Positions 34,938 through 45,920 of a stretch of DNA of 64,000 bases are shown one piece after another. Under the pieces are notes generated by a model, which made no database searches, was not told the origin of the DNA, and saw only the letters and a program-made list of their open reading frames with translations. The position numbers were made by a program, and so were the translations under genes. Position 1 is the first letter of the stretch. Every line of letters starts with the position of its first letter. The stretch spans positions 124,001 through 188,000 of the forward strand of contig JAZKJV010004146.1 of NCBI GenBank assembly GCA_037367405.1, in the 5' to 3' direction. This stretch comes from Ottelia alismoides. Its lineage: Eukaryota > Streptophyta > Magnoliopsida > Alismatales > Hydrocharitaceae.

Positions 34938-37605
34938 CCCTCTGTACATCCATCCTGTTGTACATTCGTGTTGTGTACCTCTGTCTCTCTTCCGTATTGC
35001 TCGTCCACCCATTCTCGTGTTTGCCTAGCTTAGTACGTACTTGGTCCTAAGTATAGGGGGTGGACAAGCCGAGTGTTCTTTCATCGTTCCGTGTCATCAC
35101 TCCGGTCGATTGCCTATACTTAGGGCTTCTTTCACCCTAAGTATAGGGGGAGCGATGCGTACATCCTCACGATCTCTTCTTCTATCTTCATCTCTTTTTC
35201 TTCTTTTCTTCTTTTCTTCTTTTCTTCTTTTCCTCTTCTATCTTCTTCATCTACCGAAAAGGTGCCGCCCCTTTTTGTCAGTCTTCTATACTTAGGACGA
35301 ACTTTGTCCTAAGTATAGGGGGTGTGCACCCCGAGTTGTTCTATTCTTTGATCCTCTCCATTGTCTCCTCTTCTTGTCTATACTTAGGGATATCTTACCC
35401 TAAGTATAGGGGGAGACAACCTGAATACGATCTGTTCATTCCCACCCTTGACCCTCCCTGCTTTGTGTACAGTCTGCTATACTTAGGATTATTTGATCCT
35501 AAGTATAGGGGGGGCGGTCAACTTCTCATTGATTCATTCATTTCTTTATTAGTTTATTCTTTAGATTTTTCTATACTTACTACGAGTTATGTCTTCTCTT
35601 TTCTCTCCGATCTATGAGGACATAGCTCAAGCTAAGTATAGGGGGGTCGTATATACTACGTATATACTTTAGCCATAACTCGTACTTTCGTATTTTCGTA
35701 TTAACATGGCTATTAATTCTTTAAAATTCATTAAAATTTCTTAATAAAAAAGGTGTTTTGTTCCTCAAATTCTTTTTGTATATACTGATTAATAAATCAG
35801 GTGAAAATGTTTTTTGCAAAATGTTTGAAAAATAGTTTGAAAATCTTCGTGAACATTTATTGAAAACTATTTTGAAAATATTTTGTTACATGTTTTCAAC
35901 CTGTGTAAAAATATGTGGTTTGTAAAATTTCTTTTCTTTGTGTGAAATAAAAAGTTTGAAAAATGATTTGCAAATGGTTTGAAAAATAGTTGCAAAAATA
36001 TTTGAAAAATCTATGTATACTGTTTTGAAAGCCTTTGCAAAATGATTTTCAAATGTGTGTACAGGTTTGTAAAATGTTTGTAAAAACTATTTTGGACTAT
36101 AGTTTTCAAAAATTGTGTGAAAAAGCTTGTGTCAAATAAGTTTGAGGAATACTTACATCTCACCAAAATCCACTATATATATGTGTATAAAATTGACCAC
36201 TTACCCTTGTAAATTCTTAAAAGCCACTTCTTGTATATATAAGAAGCACTCCCGTGTAAATATTTTCACCTAGTTTTTAGCCAAATCTTTTTATTTTCAA
36301 AAAGCCCAAAAACATTTGCAAAATTAAAATCCAAAAACATTTGAAAAAACTTTTTGAAAAATACAAAAAAGAAAATGCATCTGCATATGCATGCATCATC
36401 TTTTCAAAAATCCATAAAAAGTTCAAAATCTTTGAAAAATTGCATCACAAAAATATTTTCTAAATTGCATTGCATGGCATGAGCATTTTTCGGATTGAGT
36501 TTGATAGTTGAACAAGTCTAAGTAAAATCCGGAGATTGGAGCTTGATTGGACCTTAAAATCTACCTAAAAACAGGAACCTTATAGGAACTGGGTTTGAGG
36601 TACTTCAGGTCTAGTTGACTTAATTCTTTGAGGATCACGAGGCTTGGTTCAATGGATTCTTGACTGCCTAAGTAGAGTATTTCGGAGCACACGCACGACT
36701 CTTGTAGATAATGACCTAACTTGGACACCTGCACCTTTCACATGGCTCAACTCAGTTGGAGTGGTGAGGGGATTGGATTTGTCGGTATGAGACGCACACA
36801 AGTGGAAACATTTGTCCTCCTCTAGGGAGGGAAGTGCACCCCAACCCGTCCAATGATTAGGAAGTCTAAAGACAGGAGGCTGTGGGTTGCGATAAAGCTT
36901 CAAAAGAGGGATAGTCTACTGGCTCAAGAGGAAAAACTCCTTATGTAAATGCTGCTGTATATAGTATTTCAAAAAAAAAGTTCAGGCATGTACAAAAATA
37001 AAAGCCTGCAAAGTATGTGAATATGTTGTATATAAAATAAGCAAGCTTGAGCATCAAAGTCAAATCATGTGAGCCTGCAGCAGGATGACTTGACTACACT
37101 GGTCTTGCATCCCAGGATAGGTAGCTACACTGGCTACCGTCCATTCTTCTCTTCACCCCCTCCTCTTGAGCTGGTTGCCACTTGAACTTAGAAGAGAATA
37201 CCCCGCTCCTCGAGGATGAAGTTATTGGATTGGGGAATCATTGGGTTGTCGTACTGGAGAAGTCAGTCTCTTTGCCATTCTAGTTGGGGAGAGCCACCAT
37301 CACTTACACTGTACGAGTCAGATTCATAGTCGTAAGGGTTTGCGTATGAGTTGAGATATTTCTGACTTGGCTATTGAGGAGACTTGGGCAGAGTTTTGGG
37401 ATTCTCGAGGACTGTAGAATTTCAAATTCGGTTCTAAATAAGGTTCCGACCGCACTAAAATTCCAAAGGTCCGACTTAAGCTCCAAACTTTGATTTGTGA
37501 AGACAAGTTTGACAATTAAATTTAGTCCACCTTTCTTCTTTTTCTTTTCTTTGTTTCTCTTTTCTGCACTTATTGCATAAGTGTTTGCTAGGGACTAGCA
37601 AAGGC
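34938..37605 (+). other. Element B 3' untranslated region
   Basis: 2.7 kb without coding capacity. The first part holds the purine-tract hairpins (35,045-35,694). An AT-rich middle (35,700-36,480) carries many TTTGAAAA / TTTGCAAAA words. The last kilobase (36,490-37,605) is similar to A at 50,150-51,300, including AGAGGGATAGTCTACTG and ATACCCCGCTCCTCGAGGA. Confidence 0.75.
35045..35694 (+). repeat. Array of purine-tract hairpins in element B
   Basis: Six copies of TAAGTATAGGGGG end at about 35,060, 35,150, 35,322, 35,413, 35,512 and 35,645. Copies 2 to 5 are each preceded by CTATACTTAGG(G/A) seven to nine bases upstream, so the AAGTATA part is base-paired and the G-run hangs out. The final copy is preceded at 35,571 by CTATACTTAC and is enclosed by ACGAGTTAT (35,582) and ATAACTCGT (35,685). 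The motif equals the purine tract before the 3' LTR. Confidence 0.92.
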
Positions 37606-37617
37606 AAGTATAGGGGG
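37606..37617 (+). promoter_or_regulatory. Element B polypurine tract
   Basis: AAGTATAGGGGG lies one base before the right LTR (37,619). A hairpin TTTGCTAG-GGA-CTAGCAAA (about 37,585-37,603) stands directly upstream. This is the expected site of plus-strand primer formation. Confidence 0.85.
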
Positions 37618-37618
37618 A

Positions 37619-40600
37619 TGATGAATCTACGTTTCATCATCTTTATTCTATCATTTTGGCCTTAAAAACCCTAGTAAATGTGTGTAAATATGCTTTATTT
37701 AGGCATTTTAGCATTCATGTATATGTGTGTAAATATTGTATAAATTGCGGTTTTTAAAGCCAAAATTATAGAATAAAGAAAAGAAAAGAAAAAGAATAAA
37801 ATATTGTAAATATTTTATGACCCGAAACCCCGAGACCTAGGCATCTCGATGACTAGGTCGATAAGGAATAAAGTTGGGGGAGATAAGGTCAAAAATGCAG
37901 TATAAATACCTATTCTTTCTATTCATTCTTTATTTATTTTGGGACCTATTTTTGGTTCCACTTTTTACACCTCAAATAAATAAACTTTGCACATGAAAGT
38001 TGTAGATAATTTAATAAAGAAAAATACAAAATTGATTTCATTGAAAAATAATGTACAGATAAAAAGTTATGGTCTGAATAAAATTCCAGAATGCCAACTT
38101 CCCAGACCCGTATCTCATAAATGAAAACTCCAAATGCAGCATACTCACCTTTAATTGTATATAGAATAAAATAAGCTATTTAATGGCGGTGGTTTCGCAT
38201 TTGGCGGAGCTACGGTTTGAAAGTTGAGTTTTGGACCCTCATTGTATACTTGTATAGATTAAAATATTCAATTTATTATTTATTCATTATTTGTATATTT
38301 TTATATTTTTATAATGATGTAAATATTACTTATAATAATTAAGGACATTAAAATTGGAATAAAAACCTAAATAAAACTTAAAATAAAATACTTACATATT
38401 TGATACATAGGTATACTACCTATACCCATACCTATACAATACCTATTTATATTTTTATTAAAGATACAAAACATATCAGAAAAATGAAATAAAAATATAT
38501 TTGTGTATGTAAAAGTATTTTATAATTTTAGAAAATAAGAAACAAAAATACACAGAATAAAAATAAAGTAATAAAGTATACAGATAATATACCTATATAG
38601 GGGTATAAAGGTAACTTAAAAAAATATACTTCATAAAAATAATTAAAAATCGGAATAAAATACTATATAAAATAATAAACATTTTTTATTAAATAACTTA
38701 AAATTAATTAAATCATTTAATCTTTTTAATTTAATTTACAAACCTTTTATTTGACTTTTGTCTTTTTGCGGATGACGTGGCCCAATCAGGCCACGCCATC
38801 CGTTGATCGGGGGTCAACTCCTTGACCCCAGGTCTGAGACCGCTGGACTAGTGCAAGCACTCATCTTCTCGGATTTATGGAGACCACGCCTTGCACCTTT
38901 TTGAGTCGCTTCCTTCACGACTTTTGACCCTTGTCCCTAGCTCTTACACGCCAACTGATTTCCTCGGGGATTGGATATTTGATTCGTTAGATCTCCATCG
39001 ATCTTTGAGCCCACTCGACCATGGTTCAAAAACAACCCCCACACTTCCATTTCATTTTGAACTCCCTTAACCCTAGATTTGAGCCCCTAGGCGTCGTGCT
39101 CCGGACTGGGAGGGTGACAGCCTCCCTCCAGCCGGCGAAGGAAGCTCAAGCGATGGTTGAGGTGGAGCTTCCACCACCTCCGACCTTGTTAGGCCGTCGA
39201 GGTCCATCTCTTGGTTTTACCGCCAATCGAGGACGTTTTCCTGCTGTTGTTCCCGCACTTTTGTTTCACCGTAGTCCTAGGTTTCTGCCCAGCCATTCCG
39301 CTCACCGATCAGCTACCTAATAACCTAAGCCACCCCTCGCCGGAGGACACTCCGGTGAGGCCCCATTTCGCTGTTTCCGTATCCATTTGTGCCGCCAACC
39401 GCGAGGCACTTTGCCCTCGCGGTTTAACGTTTCTTTTGCAGGACCCATGATCGTCAAAGACCTGCTGGAGCGATTTTGGAAAAGCCCGGAGGTACCTGGA
39501 GCTCTCGACCTTCCCCGTTGTCGTGAGAGAGCTCCGGTGGCCCCCTGTGCATTTTGAGGTCTCCAGCGCACTGAGGGATCTTGCAGGCTCGACTTGGGCC
39601 GTTTTGGAGCCGCAAAGAGTGTCGGGGGTGGATGACTTGGCCCGGAGAACCTCGCCCCAGGCGGAGCTCCTCCCTGTTCGTCGTCAGGCCTTCACGACCG
39701 TTGATCGGGCCCTTGTTCTTGCCAGGCTACAGCTGCCGTCGGATGATGAATCACCTCGACCGTTGATTGGACTTGGCCGATCTAATCAAGACCGTTCGAG
39801 CCCAAGGGGTATCGCGGGCCCGCAGCTTGACACGTGAATTAGTGATGCCCATCTGACCGTCCACCCGCGCCTTAGCCTTGGGTAATTTTGCTTTATTACC
39901 CTGGGCATTTTTGTATTTTGTAATAACTGTTAAAACTTTCATTTGCCCTCTTGATGTTTTTGTAAACTTTATAATTAAGTCCCTAACTTTTTAAATATCA
40001 CAAAACAGTCCCCGCCAGGTGCGTGCTTTGCATGTGGTGCGTGACGTTTTTGCGGACACATCCTCAGATAATTTAGCATTTGTATTCAGTTCGCAAAATT
40101 TCTAAATCATTTATAACTTTCTGTGAACTTTACGTATGGCCCCCTGAAGTCGGCGCATTTTGCATATATAGCCTTGCCAGGCGCGCGTGCCATCGCGCGT
40201 GACTTTGGCACTTTTGCAGGTGTAACCCCGTAGCCTTTGCTATTAATATTTAGTCCTACAATTATTTTGTTCAGTTATATTTTCGTGGATTATTTGCGCC
40301 TAGGCCCTCGCACTTATCGCATATTACATAAATACCCCTGCACACATGCATTTTCTTGCCGTTGTCTCTAATTTTTGCATGCATCTATAAAAACCAAAAA
40401 AAATCCTCAAAAATCAGTTTAGATTTTGTTTCATAGTAGAATCTTGCCATATTTTTATTTTCTATAATTATTGCATTTTAATATTTATTAAAAATCAAAA
40501 ACATCCATTTTGTGCACTGTCTAGCTTATAAAATCCATAAAAAATATAAAAACACTCCAGAAAAATCCCAAAAAAATATATTTTGTCTACTTTAGTTTGT

Positions 40601-41417
40601 TTTAACTCCAGCCAAAAATCATTAAAAAATATAAAAGAAAACTCCAAAAAATCACAAAACTCCAAAAACATCTATAAAAATATTAAAAATTCTATAAAAA
40701 TCCTAAAAATACAAACTTTGTCTCTGAATTTTCTTTGTTTCATTATCTTTAAGTGAAAATTAATTTGGAGAATTTTTGCTGTTGTTTTCTATTTTATTTC
40801 TCCATTTTAGTTTCAGCCTTGTCTTTTCTCCACTGTTTTAAGTATTTCTGACTTTAAAAATACCAAAAACATTCTTAAAAATTCCCAAAAATCACAAAAA
40901 TAGTAAAAAAGTATAAAAAGACCAAAAAGGCTTTATTTGCTAATTTTTGAATATTTTTATCTATTTTTATAAATATCTCTTTCTCCCTTTTATTTCATAG
41001 TTCATATTTTCCAATATTGAAAAAGAAAAAAATATAACATATTAAAAAGAAAATATAAAATCAGTAAATTAAAAATCAAAATACAAAAATATAAAAATTA
41101 AAAAAATTAAATAAAAAATATAAAAATTAAAACCCACAAAAAATAGCATTAATAGACATTTGATCACATTCACACATTTTTTGCCTTAGTGCCCCGATCT
41201 AACCTATTTGCTCCCTGTGTTCGACCTCTACACATACTTGCACAATACACATCTTTGTTGTAGAGTTATAATAAATTTTAACTCCACACACTTTCACTGC
41301 TTTACTTGATTGTCGTGGGTTAATTGTTGTTTGAATCGGGATTTTCGAGCGGTCACCGCATCGACTGCGGTTTCGCCTTGTGAAACCGTACGACCCTCGA
41401 TTTTTCCCCATTCAACA
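37619..41417 (+). repeat. Element B right (3') LTR
   Basis: This 3,799-bp LTR is near-identical to 27,866-31,642, with scattered substitutions and small indels, and ends CCCCATTCAACA. It includes an insertion relative to the left LTR (TTGCACCTTTTTGAGTCGCT at about 38,892), or the left copy has lost it. Confidence 0.92.
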
Positions 41418-41422
41418 ACAGC
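41418..41422. repeat. Target duplication of element B, right (ACAGC)
   Basis: It matches 27,861-27,865. Sequence of A resumes immediately after it. Confidence 0.92.
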
Positions 41423-42463
41423 TCAGCAGGACTTAGACACTCTTTCGGGTCTGTTTCGCCGAGCACCGGTGTGCTCGGGGGACCCTTAGTTTTCTTCGCG
41501 GCTTTTTACGCGGTTTTCTATTTTTCACTGCCTTTTACAATTTCACGCGGTTTTTCTCGAGCCCCTAGCCTTAGGAATTTCTGTTGATTGTGATGTAGCC
41601 AGTAGGATCCAAACACCTAATCTATCTGCTTGTGCCTATAGTTCGATAATTGGACCTACAAATAAAAGATTAATAAAAATAGCTGACTTGCTTCCTTCGA
41701 GCCTACGTGTCGCAGCCTGCCCTACCAAGCGCTGCTCCTGAACCTGATTTGTCGGGAGGAGGAGGGGTAGACCGAGACCGAACCTTTTGGATCGGAGGCT
41801 GGTGACCAGCTAGACGGTTCTTTCGAGTAGAAATTGCCTGCTTAGGAACTCGATTTTCCGCTTGCACCATATAGGTAGTATTATTTCTGTCTTTCAATTT
41901 TGAGCGGATCATATTGCATGTAGACTACTGGAGTCAGGTACGCATTTCTTACTCTGCATGCATCATTGATTTCATTGCGCATCGGCTTTTTCGTCTTCTC
42001 CCCCTGTTTTTGACTTAATAACCAGGAGAACCGAAAAATTCGTTAGGCGTTTTTGTTTTCATTGAAAAATATCTAAAAAGAAAAACAATAAAATTTGGGA
42101 CTGCTAACACTATCGACCCTAAAAGACACTTCACTTAAAAAAATCTGTCTTGGGGAGAGCAACCCCCTCATTGTCTGGTTTGATTGTGCGAGAAAGTGAC
42201 CCCGAACACTAGGTAGAGCCCTCCGATATTCTTCTCGGCTGATTACCGGCTATTTCTGTACGGGACAGTCGGTTGAGGAAATATCAGGTATCCCAAAAGG
42301 TCACGTAATCGCTCTGATATCCTGACTGATCACCAAAATAAAAACTAACAAGATAATAGACCGAGCCTTTACGGTCTTCAGCTCGCATTGCGTTGGTGAA
42401 TTGGGGGTTTGCTTGTGATCATAGTTGTTTCCAGATCTCATCCGCCTTACTCGCCACATCAAG
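41423..42463 (+). other. Element A 5' leader, second part
   Basis: This non-coding leader continues from 27,860. It contains TTGGGACTGCTAAC at 42,095 through CTCATTGTC at 42,175, and CGGTCTTCAGCTCGC ... GGTGAATTGGGGGTTTG at about 42,373-42,411, both shared with B. The gag start follows. Confidence 0.65.
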
Positions 42464-44387
42464 ATGATGGGCAGACGATCTCTTAGGCAGCATCTGGCTG
42501 TACCGCTTTCGGGCACGTCTACCCGCTCATCTAGGTTGGTTCACGAGAGCCGAGACCCGTTCTCCAAACCCGAGTACGACTCCACCCTATTCCCCCTCGA
42601 CCCCCTTTCTTTCTGTTCCGAGAGACCAGTGCCAGAGGAGAGACTATCAGATTTATCAGCACCTGAGTATGGATCGTTTGATTTTGCAGAGACTATGGCC
42701 AGCAGTTCTGACGACCACACCAGAGGTCCGCAGCATGAGCATTTTGTTCTGGACCAGGGTGCGATCAACTCCACCCTGATTGCCTCCCTCGAGACAGTGC
42801 AGCAGCAGTTGAGGGATCAGGGAGCATTTATGTTCGATATGAGGCGCGAGATGGAGCAGATGAGAGCAGAGCGAGAGCAGCGTAGAGACGGGTCGAGGAT
42901 ACCCGATGAGGCCGCGGCAGCAGCCGCAGTAGCAGCAGCAGCCGCAGCAGATGCACCGAGACCGATGCGAGAGTTACACAACCCCAGATCGACACTGATG
43001 CACCATAGGGATGTTCTACCAGCCATTGTGGGGGACTTCAAGTTCCCCCCGAACACTTTGCAGCTCCTCCCCCGTTTCCATGGGCTCGCCACAGAGGAGC
43101 CCCATCTCCATCTCCAGGAGTTTCTGATGATCTGCAGCACCGTCCACGACCATCAGGTGGACCAGGATACCATCAGGATGATTGCCTTCCCCTTTTCCTT
43201 AGCTGACAGAGCAGCCACCTGGCTAAAGCATTTGGGGAAGTTCGTCTACACCTGGGAGCAGCTCCGCACCGAGTACTTACATAAGTACTATCCACTCAGG
43301 CGGACGAACGCCGCTAGAGCCCTGATCAGCAACTTCTCCATGCTCCCCAACGAGCAGTTTCACGAGGCATGGGAGAGGTTCAGAGAGCTGACCGACAGAT
43401 GCCCGCACCACGACATTTCCAAGCCGAACCTTGTTCAGAGCTTTTTCAGCGGGCTGACACCAGCGCTTCAGGGCTTGGTGAACGCTTCTTGTGGCGGGTC
43501 TTACTTCGCCAAGGATCACAATCAGGTATGGGCCATCTACGAGGAGATGGCCGAGAACTATATGGTGATGTCCCAGACCCCGATTGTACACTCAGGGCAG
43601 ACCCCAACAGCCACAGACCGTGCAGTACCAGAGGATAGCACGGGTCGACGCCGGTCCTTCCAGTTCGTCCGCGGTAGCAGCAGCACAGACCGAGTCATCA
43701 GCCGCGGACATGGGGATTATCAGCGAGAAGCTGGACCGGATGGAGATCATAGAGAAGAAGCAGTGCCAGGGCATCACGCAGATGGAGCAGATGACACAGA
43801 TTCTGAGTGACCTGAAGACACAGCTCATGTGTCTCCAGGAGGCACAGACGGCTTCACAGCCTCGTCTTCAGGTACGAGGCGATCCGAGTAGCAGCAGCAG
43901 CTCGTCCCAGCGCTCAAGCTCCCACCAGCAGCCTAGACAGGTCCATCTTGTACAGGCGGAGCCGTACCAGCAGCCGCAGCCCACCTACCAGTCACCGCCA
44001 TCTCCATACATGCAGATGGTGGTATACCAGCCGGATAAGCCTCTGGCAGTGCTCCCGCCACCCCACTACGATGCAGAGCCGTTGATGGATGTCAACGGGA
44101 TTTGGTATGACCGCCCCCAGCTCGGTATCCGACGAGACCATCCCAGATTCCGTTGGGGGACCGAAGGTACCCAGCCCCACCAGCAGCCGTCAGGACAGGG
44201 TGGCCAGTACGACCATCAGAGAGATCACCAGCAGCAGCAGCCCCCAGTGTACCCACAGCCACAGCAGCAGCAGTCACAGTATGGTCCTCGTCCCTATCAG
44301 CAGGGACAGTCTTGGAGGCGTGACCAGCCGCCTCAGCCGCAGCATCAGCCACATTCTTACCCCTCTCAGCCACAGCACCAGTTCTAG
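42464..44387 (+). pseudogene. Element A gag (capsid and Q-rich tail), frameshifted
   Basis: The first ATG in frame is at 42,464 (MMGRRSLRQHL). The protein has an alanine run (about residue 155-170) followed by the Athila-type capsid domain: PRFHGLATEEPHLHLQEF, IRMIAFPFSLADRAATWL, FHEAWERFRELTDRCPHH and LVQSFFSGL. Near 43,600 the frame shifts by one and continues in the other frame as a glutamine/proline/serine-rich tail (SEKLDRMEIIEKKQ, then QQP-rich), which contains a DHPRFRWG piece typical of Athila gag tails. I see no CCHC knuckle. A TAG at 44,385-44,387 (CAG to TAG type) separates it from the protease in the same frame. Gag would form the particle and package RNA. Confidence 0.85.
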
Positions 44388-45920
44388 CAGCCTCACTACC
44401 AGAGAGGCTACCCGTCGGGTTCTCATGAGAGCCCCGCCTTGGATGATATAGCCCGCCTTCTCACAGATCAGCAGACTACCTTTCGACGGGAGATGGATGA
44501 GTTCCGCCAGGAGATACGGGACATCGTGAGAGGGAAGGCCGCCATCCCTGCTCAGTATGAGCCAAATCCCAACAACCTGAAGAGGAAATCTGAGCAGGTA
44601 GCTTGTACTGAGTATGCAACTCCGAGTGATACTTTTGGTGATATGTCTGCATATCTTTTTGATACTGATTTTGTCACACTTAGGAGCGGTAGGATACCAG
44701 TAGGCAGCGACTCGTCTGAGCGACACCCTGAGGATACATCTAGAGCGCCAGGCGAGGAAGAGAACGGTACTGAGGCTGCTAGAGATGATGACGGTGGTAC
44801 TGATGCCACCACGGATGCTGATCCCACCGGCGGTACTGAGGCCGCCGTTTCACCAGTTGGAGGAGGTGGTACTGAGGTCACCTGTGTTGCCGAGCTAGAG
44901 CGCGGTACTGAGGCCGCCTGTCTCCCAGCCGATGGTGGTGCTGATGCTACCAAGTCTTCTGAGATTCCTGTTGTTTTTCCTGTTACTGATGTATCTCGGA
45001 ACACTTCTGTGAATAAAGGAAAGGGTTTATTTTCTTCTGGTCCCACTGTGCTGTATGATGTATGTGTGGATCCGGTCGTCGAGCCGTCTAGACCCTTTCC
45101 TAGTCCTTCATCTGAGAAGGACCCTGTGATCCCCTTCCCTAGAGCCCTTCAGATGGGGAAGGGGAAGAAAAAGGAAAATCCCAAAAAGAGAGAGCAGGAA
45201 GAGTTCAGCCAGCAGATGATAGATCGTTTCCACATTCAGCTGACTCTTCAGGAGGCTTTGCAACACATCCCTCTTCTCCAGCGTTCCCATAAAGACATGA
45301 TCACAGTCAGGAGGAAGAGGCGGAACCACCACTCAGAGATTCATGTGCTGACGAGAGCTACTTGTTTCGCGATCCAGAACCGACTGCCGGCCAAGAGGCC
45401 AGATTCAGGAGCCCCATATGTCAGATGCCATATCAGTGAGCAGAGGTTCGACCGCACTCTATTAGACAGCGGGTCGTCGATCAACCTCCTTCCGGCAGCC
45501 CTTCTCGACCGCTTTGAGTTGGGCACTCTTAGACAGAGCAGGACAGTCCTTCAATTTGCTGATCGATCTGTCAAGAGGCCGAAGGGGTTGTTGCGAGATG
45601 TTGTCGTCACGATTCAGGGCCTGCAATTCCCTGTGGACTTCGTAGTGTTGGACATGGAGATCCCTGATTCAGTGACCGATACCCCCATCATTCTCGGTCG
45701 CCCGTTCTTGGCCACAGCCAAGGCAGTGACTGACCATGATAGCGGTAAGGTATACTTTCGCGTCGAGGGCGAAAGTGTACAAATAGAGACGGTCGAGGAC
45801 AACCGAGCCAGAGACATATCATGCTCAGAGACCACTTCGGACACAGAGCAGCTGACAGATGCAGGGCTAGACATCCACCAGGACTGTGACTTTGTGATCA
45901 CAGATGACGAGGCAGTTTGA
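44388..45920 (+). pseudogene. Element A linker and protease
   Basis: In the same frame as the gag tail. The linker (44,750-44,960) carries about six copies of a GGTEAA / GGTDAT motif. The protease follows: HHSEIHVLTRATCFAIQ, LLDSGSSINLLP (DSG active site at about 45,465), QFADRSVKRPKG and PIILGRPFLATAKAV. It would process the polyprotein. The frame ends at TGA 45,918-45,920, which interrupts the acidic linker to RT and resembles a CGA or TGG change. [10 protein letters not shown] at 46,070 shows that the linker motif continues beyond the stop. Confidence 0.85.

Larger units (their letters stand above)
27866..41417 (+). mobile_element. Element B: non-autonomous Athila-related LTR retrotransposon
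   Basis: This 13,552-bp element has LTRs of about 3.8 kb (TGATGAATC...TTCAACA) and a perfect ACAGC duplication, and is inserted in the leader of element A. The internal 6 kb holds a primer site, a leader, one ORF with a protease-like domain, and a long 3' untranslated region with polypurine-tract hairpins. It has no capsid domain, RT, RNase H or integrase, so it must be moved in trans. The shared leader motif, 3' region and purine tract point to an element like A as the helper. The LTRs differ by only a few bases per hundred in the parts I compared, so it is fairly young and younger than A. Confidence 0.92.

Noticed and set aside
35045..35694. CRISPR-like array
   Set aside because: Spacing is irregular, the repeat is part of a retrotransposon 3' region, and the host is a plant.
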